From assembly GCF_900141745.1 (NCBI RefSeq), contig NZ_FSRM01000002.1, positions 2,852,001 through 2,916,000 of the forward strand: a stretch of DNA of 64,000 nt, in the 5' to 3' direction. Positions 1-8,873 of the stretch are shown one piece after another. Positions within the stretch are counted from its first letter, which is position 1; every line of letters begins with the position of its first letter. Source of the DNA: Paraburkholderia phenazinium (GTDB lineage: Bacteria; Pseudomonadota; Gammaproteobacteria; Burkholderiales; Burkholderiaceae). Below the pieces are notes generated by a model. It was not told where the DNA came from, made no database searches, and saw only the letters and a program-made list of their open reading frames with translations. Both the position numbers and the translations under genes were made by a program.

Positions 1-2
1 TC

Positions 3-209
3 AGCGAGCGCGAGCGTCTGATCGTCGACCTGATGGGGCGAGGTCTGTCCAACAAGCAGATCGCGGTTCAGTTGTGCATCGCGCCTGAGACCGTAAAATC
101 GCACGCGAAGCATCTCTATACGAAGCTGTCGGTCAGAAACCGGACCGAAGCGGTCACACTCGCCACCCGCCTTGGCCTGATCCAGATTCCGAGGAATTTT
201 CCGGCTTGA
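3..209 (+). CDS. LuxR-type response/transcription regulator, C-terminal part (5' end outside window)
   Basis: The visible 68 codons form a GerE/LuxR-type DNA-binding domain. They show the usual helix-turn-helix core (GLSNKQIAVQL, then APETVKSHAKHLYTKL) and the typical RTEAVTLATRLGLI tail before the stop. The start and any receiver or ATPase domain lie upstream, so the subclass (NarL-type or MalT/LAL-type) cannot be told. The last bases overlap the proposed TTG start of the next gene (TTGA), which suggests translational coupling with the large winged-helix regulator downstream. Confidence 0.8.
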   Translation, partial: SERERLIVDLMGRGLSNKQIAVQLCIAPETVKSHAKHLYTKLSVRNRTEAVTLATRLGLIQIPRNFPA

Positions 210-3200
210 ACCCCGACTCGCGTATCCACACGTCGCTCCAGTTTCCCGGCTTTCAGCTCGACTTGTCCAGTCAATGTCTGTGGCGGCTGGATCCGGCGCA
301 GGCCGCTACCCGTATCGACCTCCCGCCCAAGACCTTCGCTGTGTTGCGGCATCTGGTGGAACATGCGCAGCAGCTGATGTCGTTCTATGCGCTGCTCGAA
401 GCCGTGTGGCCCGACGTGCATGTGCAGCCCGAAGTGCTCAAGGGACATGTCGCTGCAATCCGTCGCGCCCTGGGTGACGATGCCAGTCAGCCGCGCTATG
501 TTGAAACGCATCGCGGGCACGGCTATCGCTTTATCGCGCCGGTCGGCAATCTCGCCGTCGGCGGCGAGTCAGGCTTCTTTGCACGCAGGGCGGAGCGCTT
601 CGTGGGCCGCGCGCCGCAGCTCGATGCCTTGCTGGCGGCACACCGGCGTGCCGAGGCCGGCTCGCGGCAGATCGTGTTTGTCACGGGCGAGGCGGGTATC
701 GGCAAGACGGCGCTCGTCGACGAGTTCCTCGCTGCGGCAAGCCAGGGCGACACACGGGTGATGGGAGGCGGGTGCGTCGAAGGCTATGGCGGCACCGAAC
801 CTTATTATCCGGTGCTCGAAGCGCTCGGCCGCCTCTGCCGCGGAGCAGGCGGCGAGCAGGTCAAGACGGCGCTCGTCTCGATCGCGCCCACCTGGGCCAT
901 CCTGATGCCGTCCTGCGTGCCGGCGGATATCCTCGATTCGTTGCTCGCCCGGACACTCGGCGCCGGGCGCGAGCGCATGATGCGCGAAATCTGCGACCTG
1001 CTGCAGACGCTGGCGAGAGAACGCCCGCTGTTGCTCGTGCTGGACGATCTGCACTGGGCGGACTTTTCGACCATCGACATGCTGTCCGCGCTTGCCCAGC
1101 TCGAGGGACCGCTGCGGCTCATGATCGTGGCCGTTTACCGTAGCGACGACGCATCTTCCGTCCGGCATCCGGTGATGAAGCTCAATCACACGCTACTGCT
1201 TCGCAGAGCGTGTGAGGTGATCGAGCTTGCCCCGCTCAAGCCCGACTCGGTCGGCGCCTGGCTCATGCATGGCGCGAGCCTGAACCCGCTCGACGAGGAG
1301 TTGGCGCATCTGGTCGCCGAACGCTCGGGGGGCAATCCACTGTTCATGCAGGCGATTCTCGAGCATCTGTACGAGCATGGCCTCGCGATCAGGACGGTTG
1401 ACGGCTGGCATCAGACGGCGAGCGCCGCGCAGTTGCGCGAGGCGCTTCCGCGCACCATCGTGCAGGTCATCGAAATGCGTATCCGGCGGCTGGCTGCCAG
1501 GGCGCAACGCATGCTCGAGGCGGCGAGCGTGGCGGGACTGACGTTTGCGCCGGCAACAACGGCCGAAGCGGCTGCGATGAGCATCGAGGCGTTCGAGGAT
1601 CTGTGCGACAGCCTTGCTCGCCAGGGCCAGTTCATTCGCCGCGCCGGCGTCCAGAGCTTGCCCGACGGCAACAGCGCGCAATCGTTCAGCTTTACGCATG
1701 CGCTGGTTCGCAGCGTCTTCTACGACCGTCAGGGACTAACGCGGCGCTCCAGGTCGCACCGGCTGATTGGCGAGCGTCTCGAGACGCTGTTTCCGGTGGG
1801 GCAACGCGGCAGTCTCTCGGCGGAGCTCTGCTGGCACTTTGCCGATGCGCAGCAATGGGACAAGGCGCTCGACTATGTACGCACCGCCTTGCAAACCGCC
1901 AAGGTTCGCTGTGCCTATCGGGAAGCGCTAGCCGCGCTCGATCAGGCCGATATGCTGCTCGCACGCCTGCCGGCCGACTTGCGCGCGTTGCGGCGCGTCG
2001 AATTCGTCGAAGCGCGCGCGGCGCTCTATGCGGCCGCCCATGACCGGCAGGCGATCGACGCATACCGCGCGCTGCACGAACAGTCGACTCGGCTCGGCAA
2101 GATCGAAGTGCAACTGCGCGCGCTGCTCGGTCTGTCGTACGTGCTGAGCTGGGACGATCAGGCTCGCTCGGTGGAATGCCTCGACGATGCGCTCAGGCTC
2201 AGTGCGTCCTATCCGGACCGGCGCGTTAGCGCGTCGACGCAGATCGCATGCAATGTGCGGCGTATCTGGACGCAAGGCTGGAACACGGACGATGCGCAGC
2301 AATTCGGCGACGCGCTCGCGACCGTGCGCGAGATAGGCGATCCGGTGTCCGTCGCGCAAGCGCAAATGGAGCACTGCATGCTGATGATGGTGTCGACGCA
2401 GTACCGCAAAGCGCTGCAGACCACGCAGGCGAGCTATCGGGTGTTGTACGACCATGCGGCGAGTCACCCGTGTTTCGATATCTCACGCCCAATGTGGATG
2501 GTGCGTCTGGGCGTGCCGTGGGCGTACCTGTCGCTTGGCGAACTGGGCCGCTCGCTCGACGAATTCGACCATGGCATCCGGCAGTATCACGACAACGGCA
2601 ATTACTTCGCGGCGCGCACCCTGCAGGTCTATCGCGGCTGGCTGCTGATCCATACGATGGACTTCGAAACCGTCCTCGAACTCGACCGTCAGTTCAGGCA
2701 GGCGGCGGATCGGCCCGGGTCCGACGACGAAGCCCGCCAGCGTGCCGCATTACTGCCGCCCCAGCAGCGCGTCTGGACCATTCTCGCCGGGCTGGCTCAC
2801 GCTGGGCTTGGCGAAAACGCCGCTGCCGCAGCGCGTTTTGCCGAAGCGGAACAGCAGATGGAGCGCGAACCGATCATGTTCGACTGGTACTGGCGACTCC
2901 TGCTCGAATGGGGATGCGCCGACCTCGCGATAGCGCAAGGCGACTACGACGCGGCGCAATATCGTGCCCGCCGCTTTCTCGAACGCGCGCTTGCCACCGA
3001 AGAACGGACCTGGCAGGCGCTCGCGTGGGAAACCATGGCGCGCGCATCGTTGGGGGAGGGCCATTTGCAGAACGCCAAGGTCCAGCTGGACGCCGCGTTT
3101 TCGGTGACCGAAGGTTTCGAGACGCCGCTCGCGGACTGGCGTTTGCAGCGCACCGCTGCGTCGCTGCACGAAGCGCGCGGCGACATGCAGCGTATGGCAG

Positions 3201-3301
3201 CGGCACAGCAGCGCTACGTCGAATTGCGTGTCCGTCTGGCCGGCTCGATCCCGCAAGACGCGGGTTTCGGCCAGCGGCTCGCGGAGCCGGTCGAGGGCTA
3301 A
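206..3301 (+). CDS. Large winged-helix (OmpR/CadC-type) transcriptional regulator with AAA/STAND ATPase and helical repeat domain
   Basis: A 1031-residue protein. Residues about 10-115 form a Trans_reg_C winged helix (LPPKTFAVLRHLV, VQPEVLKGHVAAIRRALGDD, HRGHGYRFIAPV). It is followed by an ATPase with Walker A GEAGIGKTALV and Walker B LLLVLDDLHWAD, and then a long helical TPR-like C-terminal half. The family is inferred to sense a ligand or partner through the ATPase/TPR part and bind DNA through the N-terminus. I see no transmembrane segment. The start is an unusual TTG overlapping the stop of the preceding LuxR-type gene; it fits because it places the winged helix at the same distance from the N-terminus as in the convergent paralogue. 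The target genes are unknown. The gene ends with its stop overlapping the stop of that paralogue. Confidence 0.85.
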   Translation: MNPDSRIHTSLQFPGFQLDLSSQCLWRLDPAQAATRIDLPPKTFAVLRHLVEHAQQLMSFYALLEAVWPDVHVQPEVLKGHVAAIRRALGDDASQPRYVETHRGHGYRFIAPVGNLAVGGESGFFARRAERFVGRAPQLDALLAAHRRAEAGSRQIVFVTGEAGIGKTALVDEFLAAASQGDTRVMGGGCVEGYGGTEPYYPVLEALGRLCRGAGGEQVKTALVSIAPTWAILMPSCVPADILDSLLARTLGAGRERMMREICDLLQTLARERPLLLVLDDLHWADFSTIDMLSALAQLEGPLRLMIVAVYRSDDASSVRHPVMKLNHTLLLRRACEVIELAPLKPDSVGAWLMHGASLNPLDEELAHLVAERSGGNPLFMQAILEHLYEHGLAIRTVDGWHQTASAAQLREALPRTIVQVIEMRIRRLAARAQRMLEAASVAGLTFAPATTAEAAAMSIEAFEDLCDSLARQGQFIRRAGVQSLPDGNSAQSFSFTHALVRSVFYDRQGLTRRSRSHRLIGERLETLFPVGQRGSLSAELCWHFADAQQWDKALDYVRTALQTAKVRCAYREALAALDQADMLLARLPADLRALRRVEFVEARAALYAAAHDRQAIDAYRALHEQSTRLGKIEVQLRALLGLSYVLSWDDQARSVECLDDALRLSASYPDRRVSASTQIACNVRRIWTQGWNTDDAQQFGDALATVREIGDPVSVAQAQMEHCMLMMVSTQYRKALQTTQASYRVLYDHAASHPCFDISRPMWMVRLGVPWAYLSLGELGRSLDEFDHGIRQYHDNGNYFAARTLQVYRGWLLIHTMDFETVLELDRQFRQAADRPGSDDEARQRAALLPPQQRVWTILAGLAHAGLGENAAAAARFAEAEQQMEREPIMFDWYWRLLLEWGCADLAIAQGDYDAAQYRARRFLERALATEERTWQALAWETMARASLGEGHLQNAKVQLDAAFSVTEGFETPLADWRLQRTAASLHEARGDMQRMAAAQQRYVELRVRLAGSIPQDAGFGQRLAEPVEG

Positions 3302-6300
3302 TCCCCGGCGTCGAGCGTGGCCCGCAGACGATGCCCGGTGGGCAAACTTGCCGCGAGCGCCGCTTTTTTGGCAACTGCGAATTCGGCGTGACGCTCAGCC
3401 GTTTGCGCATCGCCGCTCACGCGATAGGCCTCGCTTGCCGTGCGATGGATGCGCCAGTCCGCGAGCGGAGTCTGGAAATGCTGCGTGGCAACGAGCGCTT
3501 TTTCCACATACCGCACAGCGTCCGCCACCGCACCAAAGCGCAGCGCGACGCGTGCCTGAATCTCCCACGACAAACCCTGCCAGGTGCGCTCTTCCGTGCC
3601 GCTCGCCGCCTTCACCAGACGCGCGGCGTGCGTCATCGCTTCGTCCAGATCGCCCTGCATCAGGGCAAGGCTCGCGAGACCCCATTCGAGCGCAAGTCGC
3701 CAGTACCAGTCGAAAATCACCGGCTCGTTATCCATGCGCTGCATCACGTCGGCCAGATGCACGCGCGCCGTGCAGGTGTCGCCGAGGCCAAGATAGGCCA
3801 GTCCCTTCAGGAGGATGGCGAGCCGTTGTTCCGCGGGAAGGGTCGAGCGGCGCACCGCGGTCCCGGCCAGCGTTTCCGCGAGAACCTGGCTGCAGGACTC
3901 GAGCATGGCGTCGAAGTCCAGCGCATGGAATTGCACCCAGCAGCGATACAGCGTCAGCGTATCGGCACCGTACTGATTGCCATTGGTGGCATACATGGCA
4001 ATCGCCCGGTCGAACTCCTGATGTGCACGCCCAAGCTCGCCCAGATATAGCAGCGTCCAGGGCACACCGAGATTGACCATCCAGGTAGCGCGAGCCATGT
4101 TGAACTCGGGCCGGTTCTCGTCGTTGTCGACGAGGAACTGGTAGTTCGCGAGAATGTTGTCCTGGGCCTGCTGATACCGCGCGGATACCATCATGACCAT
4201 GCTGTATTCGCATTGCGACCAGGCGGTCGTGAACGGATCGTCGCCATTGCCCAAAGGCTCCAGCGCAGCTTCGCACTGACGGATGTCGTCGGCACGCCAG
4301 CCGCGCACCCACATTCTCCAGACGTAACAACTGATGCGGGTGCGCGCCTGCTGTTGCAGATTGGTCTGCCGTTCGCTCAGCACCAGCGCTTCGTCGATGA
4401 TCCGGCTGCTGCGCAGCTGATCGCGCCAGCTATAGGCGTAGGCGAGGCTCAGTAAGGCGCGGCTCTGGATATCGATCAGACCGAGTTGCGCGGCACGCCT
4501 AGCCAGTTGTTCGCAGGTCTCGAGCGCGCGCCGGTCATGCGCTGCGGTAAAGACCGACGCACGTCCCTCGAGGAACTCGGCCTCGGCCGCTGCGCGTGCC
4601 TCGTTCGGCAAGTTGGCGGCCAGCATCATGGCGCGATCGAGGATAGCGAGTGCGTCGTTGTATGCGAGACGCTTCTTCGCGGTCTGGATCGCGATCCGCA
4701 GATACCCCAGCGCGCGCGACCATTGCTTGGCTGCCGCGAAGTGCTGGGCCAACTCCGCCGCGACGCTGCCGTGCTCTCCCGGCGCGCTGCGCGCTTCGAG
4801 CTCCTCGGCAATCCGCAGATGCGAATGAGCGGTACGCAGCGCGCCCTGACGTTCGTAGAAGGTCTGCCGGTACATCGTGTGGCGGAATGCGTAGGTCCGT
4901 GCCGTGATCATGCGCTCGAGCGGCGCAGGCGCCTCGCGGCGGATGAAGCTCTCCTGGCGGCACAGCGCTTCGCACGTCTCCTCGATGCTTTCCTGGCTCA
5001 ACTGGGCCGCCGGCGCGACAAGCGTGGCATCGAAGCTGAGTCCCGCCACACTGGCGGCTTCCAGCACGCGCTGTTGATTGCCCGTCAGCCGCTGGATGCG
5101 ATGCTCGATAACCTGGCTCAGAGTCAGCGGCACTTCAAGCCGCACTTCCGACGGAGACAGATGCAGCTTCCACCCCTCGGGGGTGGACTGCGCAATGCCC
5201 TGTGCGACCAGATGATCGAGCGTCGCCACCATAAAGAGGGGATTCCCGCCGGAGTGCTCGCAGACGAGTTGTGCCAGACCGTTTTCGCGAGCGTTCTGCG
5301 CCTTGCCTTCAAGGTATTCGGCAATGGCGTTTTCGGTCAGCGGCTCGAGCACGATGTCGTGGCAAAGCTTCTGCAAACCGAGGTCGTGGTTCAGGCGGCA
5401 CAGTGGATGCTGAGCGAACTCCGCATCTTCGGGGCGATAGGTGACCACGACCATCAGGCGCGCGTGGGTGCGATGACGGGCGAGCGCAGAGAGCATGTCG
5501 ACCGTCGAATAATCCGACCAATGAAGATCTTCGAAGACGAGGGCGAGCGGCGTTTGCGCCGAGAGCGCGGCGAAGAACTCGCAGATCTCGCGCAGCATGC
5601 GGCCGCTGACCGCGCCGACCAGCTGCCGCTGCAACTGGGCGCGATGCCGCTCCGGCACCGAGCCGGGAAGCTGCGCGGCCCAGGTGGGCGCGATCGAAAT
5701 CAGGCTGCGCATGATGGCGGCGCCCGCGTCGCCGCGCACCAGTTGGGCCAGCGCTTCGAGCACGGGGTAATACGGCTCGGTGCCGCCGTAGCCCTCGACG
5801 CAGCGCCCGAGCGAAGTCAGCACGTCGCCACGGCCGTCGAGCGATTCGAGGAACTGATTGACGAGCGTGGTCTTGCCGATGCCCGGTTCGCCGGCGACGA
5901 ACACAATCCGCGATTCGCCTGCGCAAGCCTCGTCGAACAGCGTTTTGAGCTTGTTCAACTGCGGTGTGCGTCCGACGAAAGTACCGTCAGCCGGTCTCTC
6001 GACATCGTCCGTGGCGTTGACCGGCGTGCGGGCCAGCAGCGGGGCGATGAAACGGTAGCCGCGGCCGCGCAGCGTTTCGATAAAGCGGGGGTTGGCCGGA
6101 TCGTCGCCGAGTGCGGCGCGTATGGACAGCATGTGCCCCTTCAGCACTTCCGGTTGCACTGTGACGTTTTGCCAAAGCGCGTCGAGAAACTCGTCGTGCG
6201 TCACGAGGCGGCCGGCGTTGTCGATCAGGTACTGCAGCATGTCATACGCACGAGGCCTGAGATTGAGCCGGGATTGGCCCCCATCCGGCGTCGCTTGCCA

Positions 6301-6348
6301 GACACACTGGTTGGCCCGGTCGAGCCGGAAAGGCGGGAATTCGCTCAC
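3298..6348 (-). CDS. Second winged-helix/AAA ATPase/TPR regulator, paralogue of the convergent gene
   Basis: About 1016 residues with the same architecture as the neighbour at 206-3301. It has an N-terminal winged helix (LRPRAYDMLQYLI, VQPEVLKGHMLSIRAALGDD, LRGRGYRFIAPL), Walker A GEPGIGKTTLV, Walker B LALVFEDLHWSD, and a long helical repeat region. Many short blocks match the neighbour exactly (VEGYGGTEPYYPVLEAL, ISIAPTWA), so the pair is an old duplication. I chose GTG at 6348 because a GGAG lies six bases upstream; an upstream GTG at 6366 has no such site. The gene runs tail to tail into its paralogue with a four-base overlap of the stop codons. It probably controls nearby metabolic genes, but no target can be named. 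Confidence 0.85.
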   Translation of the reverse strand: MSEFPPFRLDRANQCVWQATPDGGQSRLNLRPRAYDMLQYLIDNAGRLVTHDEFLDALWQNVTVQPEVLKGHMLSIRAALGDDPANPRFIETLRGRGYRFIAPLLARTPVNATDDVERPADGTFVGRTPQLNKLKTLFDEACAGESRIVFVAGEPGIGKTTLVNQFLESLDGRGDVLTSLGRCVEGYGGTEPYYPVLEALAQLVRGDAGAAIMRSLISIAPTWAAQLPGSVPERHRAQLQRQLVGAVSGRMLREICEFFAALSAQTPLALVFEDLHWSDYSTVDMLSALARHRTHARLMVVVTYRPEDAEFAQHPLCRLNHDLGLQKLCHDIVLEPLTENAIAEYLEGKAQNARENGLAQLVCEHSGGNPLFMVATLDHLVAQGIAQSTPEGWKLHLSPSEVRLEVPLTLSQVIEHRIQRLTGNQQRVLEAASVAGLSFDATLVAPAAQLSQESIEETCEALCRQESFIRREAPAPLERMITARTYAFRHTMYRQTFYERQGALRTAHSHLRIAEELEARSAPGEHGSVAAELAQHFAAAKQWSRALGYLRIAIQTAKKRLAYNDALAILDRAMMLAANLPNEARAAAEAEFLEGRASVFTAAHDRRALETCEQLARRAAQLGLIDIQSRALLSLAYAYSWRDQLRSSRIIDEALVLSERQTNLQQQARTRISCYVWRMWVRGWRADDIRQCEAALEPLGNGDDPFTTAWSQCEYSMVMMVSARYQQAQDNILANYQFLVDNDENRPEFNMARATWMVNLGVPWTLLYLGELGRAHQEFDRAIAMYATNGNQYGADTLTLYRCWVQFHALDFDAMLESCSQVLAETLAGTAVRRSTLPAEQRLAILLKGLAYLGLGDTCTARVHLADVMQRMDNEPVIFDWYWRLALEWGLASLALMQGDLDEAMTHAARLVKAASGTEERTWQGLSWEIQARVALRFGAVADAVRYVEKALVATQHFQTPLADWRIHRTASEAYRVSGDAQTAERHAEFAVAKKAALAASLPTGHRLRATLDAGD

Positions 6349-6366
6349 TTTTGTCTCCGACCGCAC

Positions 6367-6696
6367 GGCCCATTCATTCTTGCAATCCTATATGAAAGGC
6401 GATGGCCGCCTCGGTGCGCTGGGTCTGGCGCGGATTTCAGCACGGCAGGGCAATTGACCACTGAGGCGTGGCGAGCCTTGGCGTCTTCGGCAGGCATTAA
6501 CGTAGTTTTAAACATTTGGCCGATTCTATACCGGCAAAATGACTGCGAAAACCTTCGACGTAACGGTATGGACCACGGCCTTGCGCAAGGCTTTCAAACG
6601 GCCTTTCGACACCCGATCGGGGGATAGGACACGTTAGCGCCTTCGAGAATAATGGGTCATCGCGACTGCGGTCGCTCCCATTGAGGATGAAACGAA
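6367..6696. promoter_or_regulatory. Divergent intergenic region between the regulator and the decarboxylase-like gene
   Basis: About 330 bases without a convincing gene. The stretch around 6490-6545 is AT-rich compared with its surroundings (for example GTAGTTTTAAACATTTGG and a TATACC element) and is the likely site of promoters. I found no clear palindromic operator and no terminator hairpin. Confidence 0.4.
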
Positions 6697-7497
6697 ATGC
6701 TTAAGGCGTTTTCAGTTCCTGTTACTCCGCAAGGGCAATCCGCACTTGCGACGATGCCGCCGTGGCACTATTCGAGCGACTGTCTGGCCATCGAATACTG
6801 GGCCGATCCGAAGGCCATCGCGGCCTTGCTTCCACGTGGCATGACCGTGGACGAGAAATCAGGCGGGCGCGCCTTCTTCTGGTTTCTGGACTGGCAGTTC
6901 ACCGGGTCCAACGACGAATTGACGGACCCGGCCCGCTATCAGTACCGCGAGGCCTTCGTTCTGGTCGAGGCGGTATTCGACGGCGTGCCGGTCAACTATT
7001 GCCCATACATCTTCGTCGACAACGATGCGGCGATTGCCCGCGGATGGGCGCAGGGTTTTCCGAAGAAACTCGCGAGCGTCTATCAGACCCGCAGCTTCTC
7101 CGCGCCGAGTGCAGCGGCGGCGCCGCTTGCCAAAGGGAGCCGCTTCGGCGCCAGTGTCTCGGCGCACGGCGAACGCCTGGCGACGGCCCGTATCCAGCTC
7201 GAGGAGCCTGTCGCCGACCCGACGACCGTGTTCAACCGCCCGACGACCATGCGCCGCTACTTTCCCCAGCTCGCCGCCGGGCTTCAGGACAAGCCGCCGG
7301 TCGACGAGCTGACCATGTCGCTTACGGACAATCTGGCGATCGTCGATGTCTGGACCGGAACCGCGGAGCTGAAACTTCCCGAGGTCGCCGGTGAGGACAT
7401 GCACCTGATCGCTCCGCTGCGCGTCGGCCGCGGTTATCGGCTGGGGATGTCTTACTCGGTGACGGATCTGCGGATTCTGAAGAACTACGTCGAGTGA
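6697..7497 (+). CDS. Acetoacetate decarboxylase-family protein
   Basis: A 266-residue soluble protein of the acetoacetate decarboxylase superfamily. The GFPKK motif (about residues 125-129) corresponds to the active-site lysine pair of acetoacetate decarboxylase, where one lysine forms the Schiff base with a beta-keto acid. The upstream NYCPYIFVDND segment and the C-terminal region also fit the family. Many such proteins act on other keto acids or as aldolase-dehydratases, so the substrate is uncertain. It starts with ATG after a GAGGATG-type ribosome site. It is followed 33 bases later by a tautomerase gene, which suggests a two-gene operon for keto/enol metabolism. Confidence 0.8.
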   Translation: MLKAFSVPVTPQGQSALATMPPWHYSSDCLAIEYWADPKAIAALLPRGMTVDEKSGGRAFFWFLDWQFTGSNDELTDPARYQYREAFVLVEAVFDGVPVNYCPYIFVDNDAAIARGWAQGFPKKLASVYQTRSFSAPSAAAAPLAKGSRFGASVSAHGERLATARIQLEEPVADPTTVFNRPTTMRRYFPQLAAGLQDKPPVDELTMSLTDNLAIVDVWTGTAELKLPEVAGEDMHLIAPLRVGRGYRLGMSYSVTDLRILKNYVE

Positions 7498-7530
7498 CAG
7501 GCCGGAAACGTCAGGACAGGAGTAGCCTCA

Positions 7531-7905
7531 ATGCCGCTTTATACCTTGATGACTCAGGATGGCGTACTCAGCAGCGAGGCCAAGACCCGGCTCGCGGTCG
7601 AACTGACGGAGCTGCACTCGTCGTATTCGGGTGTGCCGAAAAACTGGGTGCATGTGGTGTTTCAGGAGTATCCGCCCGGCAACGGTTTCACGGCCGGAGA
7701 AGCGGCGGCCACCGCCGCACTGACGCTTCTGATCCGGACCGGCCGCCCACCTGAATACAAGCGCGAGCTGATCCAGCGTCTCTGGAAGCTGTTTCAGACC
7801 GCGACCGGCGCGCCCGATGACCAGATTGTCATCGGTATTCAGGAACTGCCGCCCAGCCAGGCAATGGAAATGGGGAAGATCATGCCGGAGGTCGCGAACG
7901 AATAG
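7531..7905 (+). CDS. Tautomerase/MIF-superfamily enzyme (4-oxalocrotonate tautomerase-like)
   Basis: A 124-residue protein starting MPLYTL, which leaves Pro1 as the N-terminal residue after removal of methionine. Pro1 is the catalytic base of the tautomerase superfamily. The length is close to that of fused-domain members of the cis-CaaD or malonate semialdehyde decarboxylase type rather than the about 62-residue 4-OT subunits. A GGAG precedes the start. It sits directly after the decarboxylase-like gene, so the two may process the same keto acid. The substrate is unknown. Confidence 0.78.
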   Translation: MPLYTLMTQDGVLSSEAKTRLAVELTELHSSYSGVPKNWVHVVFQEYPPGNGFTAGEAAATAALTLLIRTGRPPEYKRELIQRLWKLFQTATGAPDDQIVIGIQELPPSQAMEMGKIMPEVANE

Positions 7906-7906
7906 C

Positions 7907-7934
7907 TAGCTCACTAGCTCAATAGCTCACTAGC
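7907..7934. repeat. Short tandem repeat, 8-base unit TAGCTCAC/A
   Basis: Immediately after the tautomerase stop, an 8-base unit is repeated: TAGCTCAC, TAGCTCAA, TAGCTCAC, then a partial TAGC. The repeat lies between two convergent genes and its role, if any, is unknown. Confidence 0.7.
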
Positions 7935-7940
7935 GCGCGA

Positions 7941-8249
7941 TCATTCGAGCCAGGGCAGCGCCCGCGGCGAAACGATAAACGTCGTCAGCTTTTCATCGGG
8001 CTGGGTCCACACCAGCCCGAACTGCATCGAATCCGCATTCGGCAACGTGAAAACGTGCGGTCCTTCGAGGAACTGGCCATCCCATCCAAATGCCCGGGCG
8101 GCCTCGGTCGCGGCCTCGTATTCCGAATCGACAAGCTGAAGCGAGAACTTGCCGCCGTCCGCCTCCACCAGTTCCCTGATGCGTTCGAGCGTCGGCATCC
8201 AGTTGAAAGCACTGGCCGGCCGGGGCATTGTGTACACGCGCCATGTCAT
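7941..8249 (-). CDS. Small hypothetical protein (about 102 aa)
   Basis: A short soluble protein beginning MTWRVYTMPR and ending ALPWLE, with no signal peptide or membrane segment. I do not recognise the family. The ATG at 8249 is preceded by AGGA at eight bases; a TTG 15 bases further upstream is less likely. The amino-acid composition (balanced charges, tryptophans, no low-complexity runs) looks like a real protein. It runs convergently towards the tautomerase gene and is read alone. Confidence 0.6.
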   Translation of the reverse strand: MTWRVYTMPRPASAFNWMPTLERIRELVEADGGKFSLQLVDSEYEAATEAARAFGWDGQFLEGPHVFTLPNADSMQFGLVWTQPDEKLTTFIVSPRALPWLE

Positions 8250-8549
8250 CGTGGCTATCCTCAAATCAGGTATTCGTGAGCCGGCCCGGCGTTCGCCAGG
8301 CGAGGGCGTTTCCTGGTTGACGGCAAAAAAGTCAAATTCTTGACAGTGGGTTTCACGGACAGGGACGCGGAGCGCACTCAGGAATTCCTTACGGAGAATT
8401 CCATATCGGCCTAATTCAATATCTGGGAGTCCTGACGGCGCTAGCGGCGCAGCGTGTCTAGTATCGACTTGCGGCGATCGCTTGCGTCTGTTCGAAGCGC
8501 CGTGCGCTCAAAGTAGAGCCGATCCGGCCGGTGCCGCGGGGGTGGTCGA

Positions 8550-8873
8550 ATGAATCAGGACACGCAAGGCTTGATACGCGAGATGAATCTCGCCTATCTT
8601 CTGCTGATCCAGCGCCTGCTGGCAGAAGACAGAAGCACGGCCATGGGTACCCTTGGCGTCTCGCCCGAGGTGGCCGATGTTCTGCTGGCCCTTTCGCTCA
8701 AGGAACTCACGAAACTCGCCTCGGTGTCGCAGATTCTGTGCTCGTTTCGCTTCAATGACCATGCGGTGCTGTCGGCGCTAACACATAGCCAGGTTGAAGC
8801 GGCCGCGATGACGCGCACGTCGTCGTCCGGGACTGCCTCAAGCCGTGCCGAGGTCGGTACACATCACGCGTAA
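8550..8873 (+). CDS. flhD: FlhD-family transcriptional regulator, orphan copy
   Basis: A 107-residue protein matching the flagellar master regulator subunit FlhD across its length: an early DINLSYLLL-like block (EMNLAYLLLIQRLL), then a middle LGVSPEVADVLLALSLKELTKLA block and CSFRFND. In Enterobacteria and Burkholderia FlhD acts as a heteromer with FlhC and the two genes are adjacent. Here no flhC follows; the next gene is the convergent ABC ATPase, whose stop overlaps this gene by ten bases. It is therefore either a second copy working with a distant FlhC or a stand-alone regulator. The family assignment is firm and the motility role is inferred. Confidence 0.75.
   Translation: MNQDTQGLIREMNLAYLLLIQRLLAEDRSTAMGTLGVSPEVADVLLALSLKELTKLASVSQILCSFRFNDHAVLSALTHSQVEAAAMTRTSSSGTASSRAEVGTHHA

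Noticed and set aside
2248..4050. 600-codon plus-strand frame across the end of both regulators
   Set aside because: It runs out of frame through one regulator and antisense to the other and has no motifs or ribosome site.
4486..6627. 713-codon open frame on the plus strand opposite the second regulator
   Set aside because: It is antisense to a gene with clear winged-helix and Walker motifs; the translation is rich in Arg, Gln and His without domains. High GC content produces such long shadows.
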